Positions 1 to 12,885 of a stretch of DNA of 64,000 bases are shown here, piece after piece. The position numbers were made by a program, and so were the translations under genes. The notes under the pieces are model-generated. The model saw only the letters and a program-made list of their open reading frames with translations. It did not search any database and was not told the DNA's origin. Origin of the DNA: Angiostrongylus vasorum (Eukaryota > Nematoda > Chromadorea > Rhabditida > Metastrongylidae); the NCBI GenBank assembly GCA_018806985.1, contig JADANN010000432.1, positions 124,001 through 188,000 of the forward strand. The letters are read 5' to 3'. Position 1 is the stretch's first letter. Each line of letters begins with the position of its first letter.

Positions 1-2765
1 CAAGACGTGGACTTGTCGCGTGGGGTGACACATAGTCGGCTGGGGACCAAACGGTGAAAAGGATTTATATTAATAAAAACATTCCTTTATTAACTAATAA
101 CCATGGTTAAAATAAGATTAATGGCACTGACAAAAACCTAGGATAGGAGAGCATGGATACGTTTTTCCTAAACTTCTTCAACATGTAGAAGCACTGACAA
201 AGGCTGTTAATTAATCATGCACAGGCAAAGTTTAACAAGGCAACTTTATTCTACTCGACCGACAACAATAGATGATGTCGTCATTGAAAAGAAGCACGGA
301 AGGGTAGTTCTTTCGTACTCTAGTTCATTTTCCGAATTTATTCATTTTCGCTAAGAAGACGGCAACATGAGGATTTACACTTTATACGCAATAAAACGAA
401 AGGACTTAGAGATAAACAAGATTTAGATTTTTTCTCCGGAGGCTAGGAGAGAAGGCAAAAAGTGCTTGGACGACGAAGGCCGAGTTTCTGCCACAATCAC
501 AGGTACCTATGCAGTTCAACGTATGTTTTAGATGTGACAGACATGTGCGAACACATTTGTGCGAGTTTCTGAAGACCACAGGAATGAAGGAAAAAGCTTC
601 TCAGAGTGATCAATCTTTTAGGGATGTGTCGTTCATCCAAGTACATTCGTAATATTGCAGGAGTTCCTTGAATTGCTCCTGAATATAGATTTGCTCCTTA
701 CCAACCTCGATGATAGGAGCCTATGGTGTTTGTCCCGAAGAACAGAACCAAAGGTTATATTTGCACCATAAAGCTCCTGTAAACACTTCTTTTTCTCAAC
801 TTTTCATGGGAAGCCTCTTACTAAACTTTCAACATACCATTTACAATGAAAATGTAGTAGGGCGTATGCGAGGCTTTATCAACACCTCTCATTCAAGCCA
901 ACAATTATTTTGTTTTTATTCCATCTATTCCACTCCATTGCACCTTATCAGTTTCATTTCTGTCCACTTTCTTTCCACTGATCATCTCAGAGTTCGATCA
1001 AATATGTGGAAAAAAGGCGAAAAAAAGCTCACAGTTGCGGCGATGCGACGTCGTTCGCGGCGAATTTGTATTCTTGGCGGCGGTACTGTCGTGGTCGTGG
1101 CGTTCCACCGAAAATGGAGAACCTGTCATCGTGTTATGTTCATTTTATGGATGATTTACTATTAGGAGTCTATTTCAAGTTATAAGTAGCGACAAAATTC
1201 GTACACTAAGTGGAAGTTGTCGTTAAAGATAGTGGGGACGTTTACTTCATTTATTTTTTTCACATTCTATTTACCTGCTTGTTTTCAAATTTTTAAGTAT
1301 TAGTTGTTTTAACGTATTTTAATGATCACTTACTTAACTTAACTATAAGCTTGCCTTAACTTACCTAGCCCAACTGTAAACCTAGCTCAAGCTAGTTCTA
1401 TTATTCTATTTACGGGTCAATTGAAGTGTCTATCAGCGTATATATATATGTCCCGCTTCCACGATGACCGAGTTTTACTTTACAGTACTAAATCAATAAA
1501 ATGTATTGCTGAGTTCTTCTTGACAAGATATGACGTCATTGATTCGAAATCACACTATGGCCAAAATTTTCTCACGGTTTTGTTCGAGACTCCAATATCC
1601 AGAGAGAATTTGTAAAGTTTAAGCGCTGATGGAGCACCATTGAAACATTGGTGACAATTTTCGAGGCTTCGAATATTCGAATTCGAGAAATTTTCAAGTC
1701 AATCGATTTTCGACCTCTTACTGTAGTTGGTGGGAAAATAAACGAGAATTTGGTAATTTTTTAAAAAAGCGTAACTTTGATCGTCAACAAGAAAATCTCT
1801 AGCAGTGATCGCTAATTTGTTTAGCTTTTTTGCAGAGCTTTCTTTTGGAATGAAGAAATTTTCGGGATAGATTTCCTTAGTTCTATTTCACAAGCCCGAT
1901 AATAGCGATGATCTCCGCTTCCCACTGTACAATGCAATATCGCGTTAAAATGGTGGATCAATCCCTACCTTTCCCTACCAGTCCCTTTTTCTCCTATATC
2001 CGAAAGAAATATTGAATACCGGACGAACATACACCGATGGTATGTTGCCCAATCCATGACTGATGTATGATATTCCCCCAGAGACAAACTTTTCACAGTG
2101 GTTTTCAGCAGGTTCAAATTTTTTCCTGGTATATAGGTCAATTTAGAATGGTAGCTTTGTTTTTTTCAATATAATAATGGAAGCAGATTTTTACATGACG
2201 ATAAGAATAAGCTCAAGTCATACAGTGGAAATCTATCGAATAATTGAGATCTCATTTGAAATTCGTCACCTTTGCCACCTTTCTTCAAGTTTGTTTAAAT
2301 TAAGCTGAACTACTGTTCACATCGACTAAGTTTCTTTTTTTCCCACTAATCGAATTACACTGTTCTCTTAGTCTGCGACCAAGGCCATTCATTACGTATA
2401 GTTTTGAAAGAATAGTGGTTTTCGTTCCCTTTTTTCTTTCGGAATCATTTGGTACACGATTGTACCAGTCTAAACTAAACTGCCTGGTAATTTCGTTTTA
2501 TACTGTGACCTATTAAGGAGGGAATTAGTGGAATCGGCCACAGGTTTTAGGGCCATGCATTCTTATAAGATCATTAGTCGTCTAGATTACTAGTGTATAG
2601 TTTACTGCTGCACATTTTAACTCATTCCCAGTGCAAAGAAGATCTTCCGACTCTTCGAGAAGACTGTTCGAGAAGTTTCGCGGAAAATCTGTCTATGGGT
2701 GAAACAGTGGTTATTTCAAAGAACGACTTTCCTTTAACCTTGGCATGAATACCGACTTCTACAGA
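1..2765. other. No gene recognised
   Basis: The open frames here are short, with low-complexity or biased composition, and none shows a domain I recognise. The stretch is AT-rich with several poly-T runs. I see no tRNA, no repeat shared with the rest of the window and no convincing exon. Confidence 0.5.
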
Positions 2766-2770
2766 ATGGA

Positions 2771-3035
2771 TTGTCCGCAAAAAAACAAGTTACTATCACC
2801 GAACAAATCATATACACAACAATAACCGTCCTATATGAAAGGACGTCGTTGGGTGAGCATGCCTCATTCGAGAGATACTCCACTAAAGAATATCCGACTC
2901 GATATGAAGACGAAGACGCCACATCGAGAAAACGAACTACTGTGAACCACCGAGTTGGATCATCGACTCTCATGAAGACGAAGAGGTCGAATCGCTATCC
3001 GAATAAGGTTGGTTTATCAGTCTCGTGCTAGCTTA
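2771..3035 (+). repeat. Arm of a foldback (MITE-like) repeat family
   Basis: It resembles one arm of the foldback elements at 21,868-22,112 and 34,636-34,976 and the half element at 45,395-45,600. Shared signals are a 'gaagacgaagac' stretch, a 'ccgaataa' block and a tail ending near 'atcagtctcgtgc'. The open frames crossing it on both strands are by-products of the quasi-palindromic sequence and not genes. Confidence 0.5.
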
Positions 3036-3284
3036 TCAATGAAGGAATACAGTGGTGATTTGTTGATCTAATTGACTGTCTTACTATGGAGAAACTAATG
3101 AACTCACGTTCAAATTCAGTGCCTATACATCTTTATAGTATAGATGTGGCTATCTCTTTTATAGATCAACGTTAACAACTTCTTTTGTCGTTTACGACTT
3201 TAGGTGTAAGATATAAGAAAGTATTTTAATTGGTATATTCAGTACTCAGAAAGCTGTTCGTCTGCACTGTCTATTAAGATGTAT

Positions 3285-3425
3285 ACAAATAGACAGCCGT
3301 ACAAACATATACGCATACATACCAATACACACATTCACGCACTTATATATACTAATGTACAAATATACGTAGGCATACATCTACTCACGCACATCTACAC
3401 ACACACCCACACCCACACCAACACC
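3285..3425. repeat. CA/TA-rich simple-sequence tract
   Basis: This is a degenerate run of acacac, atacat and cacaccca words ending in a cleaner (CACACCCA)-like part. The open frame through it encodes only Thr/His/Ile-rich low-complexity peptide. Confidence 0.85.
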
Positions 3426-3429
3426 CGCC

Positions 3430-4700
3430 TGTTCGTTGCTAGATTTCATCTGTTTTTTTTCTTCTTAAGTAATTGATGATTTCCTCCGATCCTCGAATTG
3501 TAAATTTCAGAAGTGTAAAGATTAACGTGAACCAAGCAGTTCTCACAAAAAACCTCATTGTTGGAATAGCAACGTTTTCGTGAAGTGTGATGCTGGTGGC
3601 GCCTTTGGTGGTAGACTAGTTGGTGTTGATTGGCGCCACCATTGTTGGGATTGACCTACACGCGTGACTATTAAGGGACACTGAAATAACGTTAGCGTGA
3701 TTTGAAATCATCTTATGGCCACTTTTTAACTCCTGTTCAGCAGCAAAGTAGAGCATCGTCTGACGGTGTGAAATTCATCACGTACTGCTCGTCATTGTTG
3801 CTTGTGTCGACTGTCATGGTGATTTGTAGAAGTTGCAAAGCAACTGCAACACAACAAGTGTTTTTTCTGGTCTATAAATACTTGTTCTGTGCCAATGGAC
3901 ATAAAGAGAAAAGTGAATGGGGTCGGATTACCAAATAGTCATAGGAAATGACATCGAAATGAGTTCACTTTGGTTTTGGTCGAAGTTCCTAGCGTTGGTC
4001 ACTTTTGATGAATGGTACACAACCGTAGAAAGTCGTAGAGATACAGGCTTGGTTTTCACTGAAACGGGACTAACCAACGACGGCATTCCTTAGAGCGGTC
4101 ATTTCTCTCGTTTTACAGCACGATGATACGAAATCTGCAAGACTTTATTGTCAAAGAAGTAATTACGTTCTATCACATCAACAATGCTGGTTTTCAATAA
4201 GTGGAGTACATGAGGTCTTTAGAAACTCGTAGAAGAACTGTAGCTTCTAGAGGTGTATATAATTTCAAATGTGTCTCTTTCAACGATTTATCTGAAGATA
4301 CTGTCACGTCCTGCCGTAGATGATCTCTCCCATTCAGTCGTTTCACTACTCGAGAGACGATTCTGCACGAGAGGGAAGGATGAAAGGACAAGGTTCCGTG
4401 GTTCCAAAAACTAGAATTTCATCATGAGCTACGAGCTTACAACTCGCTGGCAAAGATCGGTGGATTCGGACTGTTTTCGCTATAATGGTAGCATCCAGTA
4501 TGAAATTAAATGCATTGGTTTTAAGTTAGGGAGCAAAACTACTCATTGGACGAAAGGTGGAGTCCTACCGTAATGATTTTGTTGGTTTTTTAAAGAAAAT
4601 GCCAGCGAACATTCAGTTTACAGACTATTGATCCACTGTAACTAATCCGTGCTGAGACTTACCACTTATTATAGAACACCTATTAAGAATACCTAATATA
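3430..4700. other. No gene recognised
   Basis: Only short frames without recognisable domains are present. I could not match the sequence to other parts of the window. Confidence 0.5.
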
Positions 4701-4704
4701 AAAA

Positions 4705-4987
4705 AATAAAGGATAAAGCTCTCGGCGTTGATCAATCCCTTAGGGATGCGCTATGCATTCGACTTCATTAAACATCGTTTGGAGGTGATTGAATGCATAT
4801 CTGGCCTTTACAATGACTCGCTGTGGCCTACCAATGTGTCAAGCCAGTGCTACTATCCTCCCAAACAAGTCTGGTACCAATTTGCCGACCCCGGAAGGAT
4901 CGAAGGCTTGGTGAGCCATAGGCACTGGGATCGATTCCACGTGTGTATCGCAGGGCGTCTCCGATCACTGCGCCACACGCGCCACTT
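4705..4987 (-). mobile_element. tRNA-derived SINE (family 1), minus orientation
   Basis: One of at least eight copies in the window. Read on the minus strand it begins with a tRNA-like head: an A-box-like 'gtggcgcagtgatcgg' followed about 35 bases on by a B-box-like 'ggaatcgatcccag'. A body of ~200 bases follows, ending in 'gctttatcctttatttt'. The A/B box arrangement is that of a Pol III promoter. The protein frames through it recur in every copy because the sequence is shared, and they do not encode a gene. Confidence 0.8.
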
Positions 4988-4989
4988 AA

Positions 4990-5980
4990 AATACCTAGTA
5001 TAGAATATCTATTAGCAGCTATTGAATTCAAGTAAACCTCCTAAACGGTGTCATTTGTGTAACAAGTTTTACCACGATTCTGTTGTTGAGCACTTATTTC
5101 CACAACAAATTCGGGTTTTAAAAAGTCGGGTATTCCGTCGGATTTCGCCAATTTCGCCTATTTTTTTGAATATACATGAAAGGCGAGTGTAGCGCAGCAA
5201 CGAAGAGTTCCTTAAAATGCGAACATGGTTGGTCCTCTGTTGGATCCCGCACTGTGTGCAAGCCAAACCCTGTCTTCGTCCGGGGTTGGCAAATTTGAAC
5301 TATACTTGCATGGGGGTTATGAAAAATACTGAGTTAACGCATCGGTGTTTCGCCACACACCATTGTATATGGGATACGTTAGTCCTATAGCGATTATTTT
5401 TAACGAGCCCAAAGCAACAAATAGTACGCTACTGCTTCCATACAATCTATTGCTATCCTAAACTATTACTAGCCATTACTACTCTAATACTAACGAAACT
5501 TTTTGTCGTAATACGGAGCAAGTTAGCTTGTTTTCCGCAGACTACTCATAAATTTCTCCTTCGAGAATTCCTGTACCCTAATTTGCTAGTCTAAAATCGT
5601 AGTGATTATCACTCCACCTTCCTGGCAAACGTTTGGAATTTGATTATGTAGGTCAGCTCCTCGAATCGATTTGCTTTTAAAAGTCACAACATGACCGTTT
5701 GCTACAATCAGCAATCGCAGTAGTACTTTGAAGTCTGAATGAACGAAAAATGATTCTACACGCACGGAACCGGTTTAGCTGTCGTATACAAGATGGATTG
5801 TGGACCGCTGGAAACGGAAACGAAATCATCGGCTCCTCTAGCTTTTTTCACCTCTGTTTACTCAAGAAATAAACGAAGGTCATTTTCGACGTCGTCGCAT
5901 CGTCGTAGCGTAAAGAGGCGATTGGATTGCTCTGATAAGACAGGGTATTAAAATAATTATAGGGTAGCTTTTACAATTGC
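4990..5980. other. No gene recognised
   Basis: AT-rich sequence with only short frames. No repeat match within the window was noticed. Confidence 0.5.
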
Positions 5981-5984
5981 GTCG

Positions 5985-6225
5985 TATTCTTTCTCAGTAA
6001 TCACGAGGTTGTTATACAGCATCCGTTTGCTTCCATACAATAACACACATACAACACAACAGTAGCTGACGTTTCGGCAGTATCGCCTTCTTCAGAGCCG
6101 TTTTACGTGCCTTTCACTGCGGAAGAGCCGCTGATCAAAGTCGCATATGGTTGACGACTCATGACGCGTTTATTGCCCAGTGCCGAGGTTAATGTAAAGT
6201 CGATCCGGGGTAGCTTTTTTAAGAC
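5985..6225 (-). repeat. Solo copy of a Penelope-type terminal repeat
   Basis: It matches the terminal repeats of the unit at 12,886-14,011, sharing the blocks around 'gaggttgtt', 'cagcat', 'acaacagtagctgacg' and 'gccttcttcagagc'. It also shares a distal 'gtgccgaggtt...aaagtcgatcc' block with the sequence just outside the right-hand repeat (14,018-14,050). No GIY-YIG coding piece lies next to it, so it looks like a solo terminal repeat. It contains the hammerhead-like motif at about 6,064-6,099 (minus strand). Confidence 0.6.
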
Positions 6226-6764
6226 CTCAGATAAGATTCAAGTAAACACTTTTATTTGTTTCAAATAGTGATCATAGTTGTTCGACCTCAATTTCCCTTC
6301 ACCAAGCGTTCCAACCTTGCGAGTCTCTCGCTAAAGTGATAACAGGCTTGTCTATAATAGGCTTGTTTTCTTCAATCCATGTGGCAATGCTAGCACTTCC
6401 ACCTCAAGTCTCCGTGAATAATCCACTAGGCCAGCATTCAATCACGGCCTAAATTCTTAGGGATGAGCCGAAACTACGTGAGAAAAGTTCGTATAGATTC
6501 GTGGATGGTGTGATACGACAAGATGGATCGAATGAGAGAAGTATTGGGATCAGCACAGTAGATGTAAATACGGGCCATATAGTAACCAAAGTAGTAATAA
6601 CATTTTCTAATTAACACTTCTTCGGTTGGTTGCGTCTAGTTGACAACATAGTGACGCGACTACACATGTAGCCTACAATAATCATTATTTATTTTACCTG
6701 GAAACTTAACTTACCAAGTTTTTAAGTGTGGCTTTAGCTGCTGTCTGACAATTTTCCTTTCATC
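6226..6764. other. No gene recognised
   Basis: No coding signal or shared repeat could be identified. Confidence 0.5.
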
Positions 6765-7000
6765 ATGAATGTGGTTGAATGCTTGTCGTGTCGATTTTCT
6801 CTGGAGTACAGAGAAAGCCGGGATACGGAATTTCAACTTGGATTGCAGCAAGTGAACTTTTTTCAGATGAGTCCGCTACCAATTTCCCAATCCGGAGGGA
6901 TGAGAAGGTTAATGAACCCAGAGCGGGATCGAACCAGCACCATGCTCGTGATAATCGGCATGACTACCAGTCTGCATACTATGAGTTGATAAGAACATTT
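6765..7000 (-). mobile_element. Diverged SINE with a different tRNA-like head, minus orientation
   Basis: On the minus strand a near-perfect B box 'ggttcgatcccgc' is preceded by an A-box-like 'actggtagtcatgccg'. It is followed by a body with 'catccctccgga' and 'aaattggta', as in SINE family 1. It appears to be a relative of family 1 with another tRNA-like head, or an old copy. The open frames across it are not genes. Confidence 0.55.
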
Positions 7001-7004
7001 TTAT

Positions 7005-8240
7005 AGATCTGTTAATAGTAAATGAATAGCCAGAATGTCAATTATGGAGCTATAAAGGATGAAGGATGGTTCTTTATGATAACGGAAAGGCTATCACCTT
7101 TATAAGTTGTGATGGAGGTCATAATCATTATTACTAATGCTGGTGAAGAACGGTGTTGTAGAGCATACACGACACCACAGTCAGATGTTAATCTGAGCTG
7201 GTCGCATTTCTTGCGTGAAACGACTCGTATAAAAACGACGGAATGCACTGTCCAACCAATTAATTGGGCAACAAAGGTCAAAGGTTATAGAAGCCATTCC
7301 CATTATCCACTACATCTCAACATATGGTTGATAGAATACTTCAAGAAATAAAAAACTTCGAAACAAAGACCATGAATATCAGATCGATTGGTCGATAACT
7401 CTAATGAGCAAAAAATGTTTTTTGGTATCAAACTGTCGTCCTTGTTGATTTTTTTTCTGCTATATAAGAACAGCGTTATTCTCACCAGTGTGTTGTATGA
7501 TTGATTAACGGGCGAGACAGGACTTTTTGTCGTATTTTAGGAAATTTTTCCGTGATCGGCAGAGATGTATTGTCTTGTGGACGATTTTTGTGAGCGGAAC
7601 CTTTTTTGCCAACGAACGGAAATATTACCGACAGCTGTCATTCAACATTTACTAGATCTCTGAGTGATGTGAAGGACTATGAAAAGCTTCTTAAAAAACA
7701 TCCGCATAGATCATTACCGCGCTAGGGTAATGCTTGACCGTATTCTGTTTCTTTCAGTTCTACAAGCAACGTTATTTTAGCTTCTTTACACACACGCGTG
7801 TACGCCTAATTTTGCGTGCCCGTCGCATCGGAGCAGACCGAAATTTCCACCGAGCGCGTAGTGCGTTGAAAAAATCCGTTTAAAAAAAACTTTCGTTTAG
7901 AGTGTTATGTGTAGAGAAAAGGTCTCCGTTATGCACCACGTCCGGCCCAACAGTTTTCTCTGACAACTTATCGATTGGACCTAAGAAGTGTACAAAATAA
8001 CCTCTTCGTGGCAAGTGTACGTATTGAAACTAATGTATACAGCTGCTGTGTATTATTAAATGAGCATTGGCTTTCTTCTCAGAGTACGTATTTAGCTTAC
8101 AATATTCTTTTAAAGCTCCAGAGAAGTCAATTTAACAACACATTTCCATTTTTCTATATACCCCACTCTGCCGACTCACCAACGCATTGATATCAATGCA
8201 TAAATCCAACGGTGCGCTAGGAGTCATGCTATGCAGTTAA
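7005..8240. other. No gene recognised
   Basis: There are several short frames on both strands, none with a recognisable domain. A G+C-richer patch near 7,785-7,870 is not repeated elsewhere in the window. Confidence 0.5.
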
Positions 8241-8244
8241 CGTT

Positions 8245-8840
8245 CTGGTGATGTTTATAGATGATGACCTGTCCATTTTATTATGTTGTAGCCTATTTTC
8301 AAATGCTCACATAACAAAAAATGACCACGATAGACGAAGGGCGTCTTTGTCCCTACATCTTGTTGACATGGATAGTCGATATTGTCTTTAATTCATGAAG
8401 TCCCTAGTTTTTTGTGACAGTTTGGAAAATGGGATTCATATTCATTGTGTTGATAAGAAGTCACAGCTGGATAAGTTTCTCCGAGGATCGCTACGTTCCT
8501 CCAGACAGAGATAACCACCATCAACCACACCCAGTGACTTCTTCATTAATTCGCCAAAATGACGCACACGTGTGACGAACGTTTCCATTTATTGTTTTTT
8601 TTTAAAGGTCAAAACGCCGTTTTAATGTGAAGAAGAAAAGAAGAAAACTACTCGCGTCCTTTTTGTGCCAGCTAGTTCTTATGGTGACAAGTGTTTTTCG
8701 AAATATCGTCAGTTTGCCAGCAGATCGCCAACGTCGACGTTTGCAGACATGAACAACGAACACTTCAGAGGCGTTTTCTGTTCATGGATGAAAACTACAT
8801 GATCAGTTTTTATATTATACTTATGTCCTTAATATTGCAA
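8245..8840 (+). repeat. Dispersed repeat D, copy 1
   Basis: It aligns with 30,292-30,845 over most of its length at moderate identity. Shared landmarks are 'gggattcatattcat', 'cctccagacagaga', 'aaccacacccagt', 'gacgaacgtttccattta' and the end 'attatacttatgtcct'. It has no coding potential. The class is unknown; it could be a non-autonomous element or an untranslated part of a larger one. Confidence 0.75.
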
Positions 8841-8967
8841 TTTACTACATCATAAGAACAACCTTGTTAATCAGCATCAAGGATCTAAAAAAACATAAGC
8901 AAAAAGGGACAGTTCTTAACCGGCGTGACGGCGAGTACTCTGGTCGTTTTTGGTCTCAGTTTACCTT

Positions 8968-8970
<3 letters not shown>

Positions 8971-9014
<44 letters not shown>

Positions 9015-9023
9015 GTGTGTATG

Positions 9024-9108
<85 letters not shown>
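8971..9108. repeat. (AT)n microsatellite
   Basis: Two uninterrupted AT arrays (8,971-9,011 and 9,026-9,108) are split by a 14-base interruption containing 'catgtgtgtatgcc'. The Tyr/Ile repeat frames reported on both strands are artefacts of this array. Confidence 0.97.
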
Positions 9109-9109
<1 letters not shown>

Positions 9110-9111
<2 letters not shown>

Positions 9112-9900
9112 CTATATCGCGATTCCGGGAAAATCTCTGCTCATGTAGCACAAAAAAAGCGGCAGACACCTAAGTCGAACTTGAAGCTGGTCATGAATCC
9201 TACCATATCTGTGAGTGATGGTTTCATGACAACGAAACGAGAACAAGTACTAAGACTCGTAGGATATATGAAAGGAGAGCCACGTATGTATTTAAGTATA
9301 AAATAGTCCACATCAAGACAGCTATCATAATATCGCGCGCGTATTGAGCGAACCGGTAAGCAGTAAGTTCCAGTAGAGAAGGTCATGCCCTCTCTCCATC
9401 CGGGATCAGCATATTAGTGCCATACTCGTCTGGATGAATAGAAATACTGATTTGATGCATATTAAATCAAGTGTTCCATGCTACGAATGGAATCGAATGC
9501 GGTACCAGAGCCTTTCGTGAATTACCAACGACGAAGGCTTAACACCTTTTTTTTAACACAGTAACAACTCAGTAGTGTTAGCTATCAATGGCAATAAACT
9601 GTTCGTACCGCACGGCACTAATCTAATTAAAACACCTTGCACTTTCATCGTTGATGATAATTGATTGCACTGATCGGTTATCGACCATGTGCTTTTTCTT
9701 CGCAACTTTACTTCATAACCTACCATTGTTGCAGTAGCTTTTTCGTCTTTATAACATCTTTGAAGGAAAACTGAGTAGCAAAAAATGCGAGAAACAAAAC
9801 AATCCAGCAAGGTAAAATTCCAGAGAATCCACATTCTGTCTACAGTAGTTCCTATAAATTCCATCCGTATCAAAAATTAGTAACATATCATACGAACTAA
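9110..9900. other. No gene recognised
   Basis: One minus-strand frame of about 106 codons (9,553-9,873) has no recognisable domain and no convincing exon borders. I do not call it. Confidence 0.5.
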
Positions 9901-9904
9901 AAGC

Positions 9905-10193
9905 TAAAAAGGATAAAGCTCTCGGCGTTGATCAATCCCTTAGAGATGTGCCATGCATTCGACTTCATTAAGCATCGTTTAGAGGTGACTGAATGCATAT
10001 CTGGCCGTTAAAATGACTCGCGGTGGCCTACCGATGCATCGAGCCAGTGCTGCTATCCTCCCAGACAAGTCTGGTACCAGTTTGCCGACCCCAGAAGGAT
10101 AGAAGGCTTGCTGGACCATGGGAGCGGTGATCTGTTCCACGTGTATGTTGCAGGGCGCCTCCGACAACTGCGCCACACGTGCCCTGCTTCCAC
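9905..10193 (-). mobile_element. SINE family 1, minus orientation
   Basis: It has the same head, body and tail as the copy at 4,705. The 3' tail 'gctttatccttttt' lies at the low-coordinate end and the tRNA-like head at 10,100-10,193. It sits only ~70 bases from an opposite-orientation copy, so the pair can form a long hairpin. Confidence 0.8.
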
Positions 10194-10261
10194 TTGACAT
10201 CATATGAATTATATCATATAAAACGCCTCGAACACAGTAAACATTAACAGTAACAAAACAA

Positions 10262-10544
10262 TAAAGGGCGCAAGGGGGGTTTGTCGGAGACGCCCTACAA
10301 CACATGGGATCGATCCCGCACCCATAGCCTGCCAAGCCTTCCATCCCTCAGGGTTCAACAAATTGGTGCCAGACTTATCTTAGAGGATAACAGCACTGGC
10401 TCGATACATCGGTAGCCTACCGCGAATCGTTGTAAAGGCCAGATATGCATTCAGTCTCCTCAAAACGATGCTTAATAAAGTCGAATGCATGGCGCATCCT
10501 TCATGGATTGATCAACGCCGACAGCTTTATCCTTTTTTATTATC
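10262..10544 (+). mobile_element. SINE family 1, plus orientation
   Basis: The head has a B-box-like 'gggatcgatcccgc' and the tail 'gctttatcctttttt'. The A-box region is more worn than in the copy at 30,018. It is head-to-head with the preceding copy. Confidence 0.8.
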
Positions 10545-12885
10545 AAACGTTACCTAGAGAAATCTCGTTAAAAGCGGATAGCAAGTACTAGCTAGGTCCA
10601 GCGCTGAATAATACTTAAGTCGAACAATCCAGTAAATCCATATGGCAGACATATCTGTTCAATGCCTAATTTTTTCGTGGCACTCGTTATGAGCCAATAT
10701 AAAATCATATCGGCCCAGTTGGCACTCTATTAGGGGTATAACACCTTTGGTTGTGCTTTTCGCTCCGGAATTCGGTTTTTCTATGCAGTTCCAAAGCGAC
10801 TTCAGTGGTTTTTACTTTCAACGTTCGGTTTAAGCTCTTCTATGCGTTCTCCTATGCATTGCCATTTTTCACAATCAGCTTCCCAATACGATAACCATGA
10901 ATCGTAGCGATAACTGTAGACCAGACAGCAATCAATTACTTGTTAAAATTCATTTTGTGCGCTTAACGTATAATGGACGACACTGCTTTACCACCGGCTC
11001 CGGATAACTTTTGATAACTAATGCTCTTGAGAAGCTGAGAACTTGGAAGTCTCAGAAAAGATTGTTCTATTTTCCTAAGGGTGTATAGAAGTTTTCCAGT
11101 GCTATAAAGCTTTATCTGAAATTCATACCTTCAAAAAACTGAAAAGCCGCTCCAGAATTTTAAGGTCTTAACAGCAAGTGCGACTGCAGCACACTTGGTG
11201 GCCGAATCTGATTTCTCGCAAATTGCTGATAATTTTTCTACAAATTGGATAGAGGAGTAAAAAAACGTAATCGGCCAACAGAAGAGACCTTACACTACGT
11301 TCTAAGGGTAAATGCATACGTTTCTCTAAAACATTTACTTGACTTCTAAAATTCTTTAGAGTTTAAATTTCCATAAGGAATGAAAGCGAAATCCAAGTTT
11401 TTAGAACTCCAGACGAAATCCTAGCGGCTACACACGTCAACAATGTGCTTGTGGGCACCATCTAGTTATAATAGACAAAATTTCTCTTGTTTGATGGCTC
11501 TAATTATCGAAATGGGCCTTCAAGGAAAAAGGATTCCTATAATACGTTTGGTGAGCTCCAGAAAATTATAATCTCAGCACTGTAAAACAACAGACCTTTA
11601 ATCTATATTGGAGCTTATATAATGATCTGCAGATCATAATATATTCTACATTTTTATGTATTATTAAGCTGGCACGAATTTAGTAGAAAAAAAGGTCTCT
11701 TCGTGCTCTTCAGAGCCAGATTCGTCCTAGTCTACGATCCACAGGTGGTCATCATTGCGATGTGCATGTTCGTTGTCGAATCCAGTGAAGGGGACACTGC
11801 TCAAATGACTTTCCCCCACTCAACGGTGCCATTTTGTACAGGACAGATGTCTTCTTGTACTGCTTCCATCCAATGTGATCTACTTATGAAATCCGGTATT
11901 TTTTTATTGCATTAATAAACCTTACTCTGAATTGAGAAATAACCATTTAAAATTGAAGGTCGCTATTTTCGCACCATGTAAGCGGAAGTCAACTCGCGCC
12001 TGGCCCTAAGTGTAAAATCTCGTTTGCAAACCACTTCGGTGGTTGATGTACCAATTTCGACAAAAAAACACTATCTCTTCTAGGCTTAACAAAATCGGAA
12101 TTTGCCCTTGTTAGAATAGAAGAAGCAATTCTTCCTTTGCAAGGAACTGCTGTATTTCCTAACACTCGTTTCTTCCAAATGATATTGTTTACTATGAGCT
12201 GAGATATGTTTGTTCATGGTTGAACGGCTGAATTACTTCCGAGCACTCAGGAACAGCTCTGGGCACGGGAAAATGGTAGACTGCGTGGACACTCATAATG
12301 GAGTCAAAAATTTCAAAAGCAGACACTTGAATAGTGATCGGACTAGTTTTACTTGATTTTTTTTGGACTGGATTCTCCAGCTGATTTATTAAAACAAGGA
12401 TAATACCTGTACACTGATAATTAGCATGTGAGAAAGGGAAAAAATTCGTGTAATGGACAAATACAAGAGCGAGGTGGGGTTGCCAAAGCAAATTGTCCAT
12501 CAGAGTCTGAGAACAAGACAATGGGTGAGCAAGCAGAACCTGTGAGATGAATTCATAGGTCTAATTCGTGAGTGTATGAAAAATCCCAATTAGTTCGAGA
12601 TCCAGGTTTTCAGAGTCACTCATATTTGATTTCAGGATACTGCAAATAAAATTTCCTTCTAATTCACTGAATTCGTTGCGATACATATCACCAGCACGAC
12701 ATTTTCTTGAAACCATCAAATCTTTCCGAGCAGATGAACATTTGTTAAGAATTTCACATGAACACACAAATATCTTCCGTTCTATTAGAGCAACAATAAT
12801 ATTAATGAGTAGGGTTCAAATCTAGGTGAAGTGATGTAGCTTTCCCGGACCAGTAATTCAAACACAGCGATTACTGACAATACAA
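10545..12885. other. No gene recognised
   Basis: The longest frame (minus 12,192-12,521, ~109 codons) and its minus-strand neighbour (12,561-12,767) show no known domain. They might be exons of an unknown gene, but splice borders are not clear. No repeats were matched here. Confidence 0.45.

Noticed and set aside
710..1165. 151-codon frame near the left edge
   Set aside because: No domain, no matching exon borders, and a composition shift inside it; most likely a chance frame.
8864..9306. Open frames rich in Tyr-Ile repeats on both strands
   Set aside because: They are translations of the (AT)n microsatellite and not proteins.
9979..10344. 121-codon minus-strand frame
   Set aside because: It reads through two opposite SINE copies and the spacer.
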